From Larus michahellis (taxonomy: Eukaryota > Chordata > Aves > Charadriiformes > Laridae), in contig NC_133906.1 of NCBI RefSeq assembly GCF_964199755.1, positions 15,783,378 through 15,847,377 of the forward strand: 64,000 nucleotides of DNA. Reading direction: 5' to 3'. Both the position numbers and the translations under genes were made by a program. Each line of letters begins with the position of its first letter. Within the stretch, counting starts at the first letter, position 1. This document shows, one piece after another, positions 59,688-64,000 of the stretch. The notes below the pieces were generated by a model. That model had not been told where the DNA came from, did not search any database, and saw only the letters and a program-made list of their open reading frames with translations.

Positions 59688-62559
59688 TCATTTAGACAAC
59701 TCTGAAAATTGTATTTCCACGTATTCATAGACTAGCCTTTTTCTTTTTTTTTTTTTTCCCTGCATTTCAATGTCTGAATGTTTCTCTTTGCTCACGTTTC
59801 AAATACCAGCATGGATATGAGACCCTGCATGGGATTGCCAATAATGCTATTTTCCCATGCAAATTTTCTTACAGATAAGGTTTTACAATATATTCTTTAC
59901 CACTGTGCGTAGATGGCGAGGCACAGACTAAATCTACCACGAACGTTGAATGGGCTGGTTACAGGGAGCCGCTTTTGGGGAAATGATGCTTCTCCCTTCC
60001 CACCCACGCGCGCCATCTCTGTCCCTGGCAGTGAGACTGGGTGAAAAAGTCCCCAGTGACAGGTCACACATGACCCGAGATGTAACTGGTGTCAGCCGAA
60101 GTCTTTCACCAGAAGCCAGAAACGCTATCGGTCTCTCAGAAATACTGAGATACTTGATTAAAATCTTCTTTGTCAGAGTTTCTGATAAGAATTGCTACGG
60201 TGACTTTCTCTCAACAAATTGCTGCGTGGGGCGTGTGGGAGGCAACCTCAGGGCGACACTTTCCAAATGTGTTTCTGAAAGTCTCCTCAGGCCCCATCTA
60301 TCGCTAGCAATTCCTTTTAAAACCCTTAAAAATCAAATTCTAGAAAACCAGCCCTCACTGTTGTCTCAACTCTTCCGTGCTTTTGAAAACCTTCCTGTGT
60401 ATCTTGGAGCCAAATGCTGCGGCGGCATGCGAGTCTGTTCGGGGTTTAGTTCAAAGGGGCTGGAAGGAATTCCTGGTATTGCAAAACAGGCGGCGCTGGA
60501 GGCCAATCGCTGCTGCGCTGGAGGCCAATCGCTGCCCCGCTGGCCCCCGCGCACCCGGCACGGGACTGGCCGCAGCCCAGGGATGGCAAACTGGTGACTC
60601 AAAGCATTGGGTTAGTCGCTACTTGACTGGGAATCCAGTAAGACGTCTTGGAGGATCACACTAGATAGGATGTTCTCCAAACATGGCAAGGAAAGAGTTG
60701 CTCAAACAACTGAGAATTCGATGCATGCCTTAATTTAAGCACGCCTTAATCTTCCTAGCAATGTATTGCCATGACAACTCCATCCATATTTCGAGAACAA
60801 TCACTTCCAGCCATTAAACTATCAACTATGTACTCAGTGTAACAAAATAATTCATAAACCAATGGACTAAGTGCCAGGAAAAGATGTGATCAAGCAGTCT
60901 TATGATACTCAAGAGAAATATTGTACTGCTCCAGTGCGCGTTTGAGTTTATTTTTTGTTAAAAATAGATGGAGATGAACGTAAACTGAACACAGTGAATG
61001 TTTGAGATAACTTACAATAAATGCTGGGAGTGTTGAAATTGCAGCGCTGGAGGAAAAACACTGCAAAATCTTACAGGGTTTGATAATAAGATACTCCTTT
61101 TCTTGTGAGCTGAGCTCTTGAAGGTTAAACTCTGGCATCATTCTGGGCTTTAGGGAAATGTAGATCCCCTTACTGTATATGTTTCAGTGACTTGTGGCCA
61201 AGTGAGAGCTCGCCATTTGAGCTCTCCATCCCACTGTTTTCACAGCGGGACACTGCATGGTTTTGATACTCGCAGTTTCAGCACGCTGGCAATGTTTTTG
61301 CCTAACCAGAGGGGAAGAAAGCAGCAATGGCTGTGGCTCCTTATAGAAGGATCTGCAAGTAGCAAGGTGGTTTGCAGCTGGCTTCCCAAAACACCCACTT
61401 TTTTACGAACATCTGATAGTCTATGCTCAGAAAGTTTGGGACCACTGAGAGCACGCAGGTCTCTGTGATCCCTGTTTGTTGGGGTTTTTTCATGATTAAT
61501 GAGGATGAAGATGACATGATTTCTGAGGGATTTCCTAAATATTCCCTTGGTAGTCTTTACCCCAGCTTAATCTCCAAAATGTTTTCAGGGTGCGCTTTTC
61601 TCCTCCTCCTTCCTTCCTTCCCTGGGAGTTTGTCTGTGCAGAATGAGCCTGCTCCGTGCCCTGCACCCCTGAACAAAAGAGGGGACACACCAGGGCACCC
61701 CAAAGTCCTGGCGGCCACAAGCGCCCGCGTCCCGGTGGCCGGCCGAGCCCCGCGGCCATGCATTCCTGCCTGTAATCCAGAGCGAGACGAACCACCAGAT
61801 GTCTGACCTTCTCACCCTCCTGGCAACACTAAACGTCCTTTCCTGTAAACTTCTGCCGGGTTTTATTTTCCTTTCTTTTCCCAGTCTCTGACTGCTGGTT
61901 ATTATCATTATTAAGCATAAATGGCCTCTTTCACACTCGGCAAGGCGAGTGCTCCTATGAATAAAGCCTAACTACCGTGAAAGGGTTTGCAGGATGATAC
62001 TGGGAGTGATTCAGAGAGCATCTTGCAACTAAATTAATATGAGAAAGGAACACTATGAACCCATCTCACTTTGTAGGCGAGGGGATATTTCCATATGCTT
62101 GGATCAAGAAGGCATCCTGTATTTTGCTTTTGCAGAGAAAAAAAAAAAAAGACCAGGGAGAGGACCTTTCCTTAGGGTAAGGAAGCTATCAGAAGCGCAG
62201 CTAGGAAGGAGATTTCAAGAACTGAGCGGTGGGAAAGTATTGAGATCGTAGTTTGACTCACAGTCCAAACAAGCAGTTTGTCAGTGGTGAGTGCAACTGC
62301 CTAAAAAGAAATCTGGCAAAGGGCATCCATCGACACTACCTGACAAGGGAAAACATAATATATATTTGACACGGAACAGATGGGTATTGCCCTTACACTG
62401 TACTTTTAGTTTATCATCCAGCACATCTATGCACTAAGGGCAATCTGAATGCAAATGTTACTTCTATTTGCATGAAGGGCTGAAAATAGCTGAGCGCAGG
62501 TTACAGTTACGGGCATGTAGATATCAAAAAGCCTCTAACCGCATCCTGTTACAATTAAT
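59688..62559. other. intergenic region, part 5
   Basis: It contains the tandem CCAAT repeat (60493-60536). The + strand frame 59950-60597 (215 codons) runs through this repeat but has no domain I recognise. The rest is featureless by eye. Confidence 0.6.
60493..60536 (+). repeat. 22-bp tandem repeat, each unit with a CCAAT box
   Basis: Two adjacent copies of GCGCTGGAGGCCAATCGCTG (plus two bases) start at 60493 and 60515. They are followed by a GC-rich stretch up to about 60590. GGCCAAT is close to the NF-Y consensus, and the 22-bp spacing places both boxes on about the same helical face. Promoter function is conjecture. Confidence 0.75.
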
Positions 62560-62680
62560 GGTCCGTGTTCATACCACTTCACGCTGTGATGCCCTTAAAT
62601 ATCTCAAACTAAGCAGAGTCGAGCAGGATCGTTATGAGGAAAGGAGAGCTCTGAAGAATCCTCCTGTGTTGGCAGTGCGG
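62560..62680 (+). repeat. degenerate 5S rRNA-derived sequence (5S pseudogene or 5S-headed SINE)
   Basis: The stretch follows vertebrate 5S rRNA in order and spacing over its whole length. CATACCAC sits at the right distance from ATCTC. CTAAGCAG.GTCG.GC then matches the internal promoter box A region with two G to A changes. A gap-free part follows, with matches at GGA, GGAGA and GAAT, and then a GTGTTGGC that fits the 3' stem. About 115 bp correspond to the 5S length of about 120. It is far too diverged to be a functional 5S gene. A 5S-headed old SINE of the AmnSINE1 type is an alternative. Confidence 0.55.
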
Positions 62681-62729
62681 GTCGCTCCGACCTGGCATTG
62701 TGCTAATTCCCAGCGCAGCCACGGGACAG

Positions 62730-62745
62730 GCTGCTGTACAGCAGC
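62730..62745. repeat. 16-bp perfect palindrome
   Basis: GCTGCTGTACAGCAGC equals its own reverse complement. It lies about 50 bp after the 5S-like stretch. Confidence 0.8.
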
Positions 62746-62801
62746 ACGCTAGAAAATGCACAGCCTGAGACTGAAATACAGTAGTCACATATATATATTT
62801 T

Positions 62802-62819
62802 TGTTTGTTTGTTTGTTTG
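62802..62819 (+). repeat. (TTTG)n microsatellite
   Basis: About four TTTG units are followed by GGG and a T-run, and preceded by a short TATATATA stretch. This is simple sequence. Confidence 0.7.
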
Positions 62820-63810
62820 GGGTTTTTTTTAAGGAGGGAAGGGATTTTTGTCTGTTCCCTTAATCATGTTTTGGTGCACAGCTCAAGCATCCCAATATTT
62901 TCCCCAAAAGGCCAGGCTGATACATTGCTACACCAAAACTGTGCGGATTTCCTCCCTGCTGGGGAAAAGCCGTCTTGCTCCTCCCCAGAGGGAGTTCCTT
63001 CTAGGCTTAAATACAACCATCTCTTCTCCCTTCAACGGCGGTGGGAGCTGTGACAACCACAGGTGAAGGGCAAGGAGCACGCCATGCGGTACGAGGAAGA
63101 GAGCAATGATCTGCCACCATTTTGCCAAGAGGAACTGTGACTATAAGTCCTGTTTTGGAAAATGCATCCCATGGAAATGTCAAATCTGGCATTCAGTAAT
63201 CAGGAGGAGGTTCAGTCCAACCTCACAGATCTTTAACACCAACAAATTCAGATCCAGAAAGGCAAGGGATGACCGTGCCCCCAGCCTGAGCGGCTGCGTG
63301 TTGTTGAGCGCAGTGATTTCCTTACGGTTGACAAAAGCCCCAGGTTCTGAGCGCGATTCTTCCCCGTTTCAAAACTGTTTTGCAGAGGTGTCAGGATATC
63401 TCTAATACTTGAAAAAAAAAATGTGAACATCGTGGTCATTTAGCAAGATTCCCCCCCTCCCCCTTCCCCCTCCTTTTGTTAGAGCAGAATGAGGCTGGAT
63501 GGCCTCTTGTTTACAGTCTCTTACAGTGGGCTCTTTTACTGCCAATGCCACAAATGATGTCATTTGTTTAGCGGGAGACTGACTATTAGAAATGCCAAAT
63601 GTAATTAGGATCTTTACTTTCAATTGCGTTTCACAAACACTGATGGTGAGAAATGGTTCCTACCTTTTGAACTTTCAGACTAAGGGTGGGAGCCTTCCCC
63701 TCAAAGGGCTGTTGGCAAAGGTTTCAAGCCAGGGCGAGAAGCGATTTCACACGGTATTTGCAATTCTCCTCTGAATTTGAAAAGTTCATAGCTTTCAGCA
63801 GGGAGGGCGG

Positions 63811-63818
63811 TGACGTCA
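63811..63818. promoter_or_regulatory. perfect palindromic CRE (TGACGTCA)
   Basis: This is a full 8-bp cAMP-response element in GGCGGTGACGTCACTG context, just downstream of GGGAGGGCGG. Full CREs are usually found close to promoters and contain a CpG, which decays quickly when methylated and unselected. No TATA box, CpG island or exon is seen beside it. Confidence 0.4.
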
Positions 63819-64000
63819 CTGAAAATAACTCCTCTCCTGGGTGAAAAAAACCCCATCGTTAACCCCTGGAGATTGCAGAGCGGAGGCTCTGCCTGCTTCA
63901 GGTCCTCCAAGCCTGGGAGAAATGGGGCCGAGCCTGGCCAGATGCTGCCAGCTGGTTTGGAGCCAGCGTACTGGGATCCTACTCCACCCATGACACTTAG

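Larger units (their letters stand above)
62681..64000. other. intergenic region to the end of the window
   Basis: It contains the palindrome at 62730-62745, a (TTTG)n tract around 62802-62819 and the CRE at 63811. No recognisable exon is present. Confidence 0.6.

Noticed and set aside
59950-60597. 215-codon + strand frame as a candidate gene
   Set aside because: It shows no recognisable domain, start context or splice structure. It includes a 22-bp tandem repeat whose length is not a multiple of three.
26840-64000. Search for VTRNA2-1 (vault RNA 2-1), which lies between TGFBI and SMAD5 in human
   Set aside because: I saw no sequence with the vault RNA box A and box B (GGTTCGA-type) arrangement. 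This RNA appears to be a mammalian feature.

Overview
The window is vertebrate nuclear DNA, almost certainly avian. It holds one complete protein-coding gene split into 17 exons with canonical GT-AG introns. It also holds several 3' fragments of CR1 LINEs of the kind typical of birds, with low repeat density and no Alu- or L1-like sequence. The species cannot be named from the sequence.

Layout: positions 1-3500 are intergenic, with one diverged internal duplication. A GC/CpG-rich promoter island (about 3540-4400) surrounds the first exon of TGFBI (transforming growth factor beta-induced protein, also called beta-ig-h3 or keratoepithelin). TGFBI runs on the + strand from the ATG at 4035 to the stop at 25747-25749, and its 3'UTR extends to paired AATAAA signals near 26796-26816. 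Joining the 17 exons by hand gives one uninterrupted frame of 2043 nt (680 residues plus stop). The product has a signal peptide, a cysteine-rich EMI/CROPT domain, four FAS1 domains and a C-terminal RGD. Intron 1 carries a pyrimidine-rich minisatellite and intron 11 carries a CR1 tail.

From about 26.8 kb to 64 kb I found no exon I could recognise. The region holds CR1 fragments (45.2, 54.2 and 58.2 kb), short tandem repeats and GC-rich patches with long but unconvincing ORFs (50.4-51.4 kb). It also holds a duplicated hairpin/AATAAA unit (59.56-59.68 kb), a tandem CCAAT-containing repeat (60.49-60.54 kb), a degenerate 5S-rRNA-like stretch (62.56-62.68 kb) and a perfect CRE (63.81 kb). In human the next gene downstream of TGFBI is SMAD5, so this is probably the TGFBI-SMAD5 intergenic interval. 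That is inference from synteny; no SMAD5 exon is visible.

No operon, mobile gene cluster, CRISPR array or other new multi-gene system is present. The observations most worth a second look are the 5S-derived element, the tandem hairpin/polyadenylation-signal repeat, the intron 1 minisatellite, the CCAAT tandem repeat and lineage-specific residues in TGFBI.
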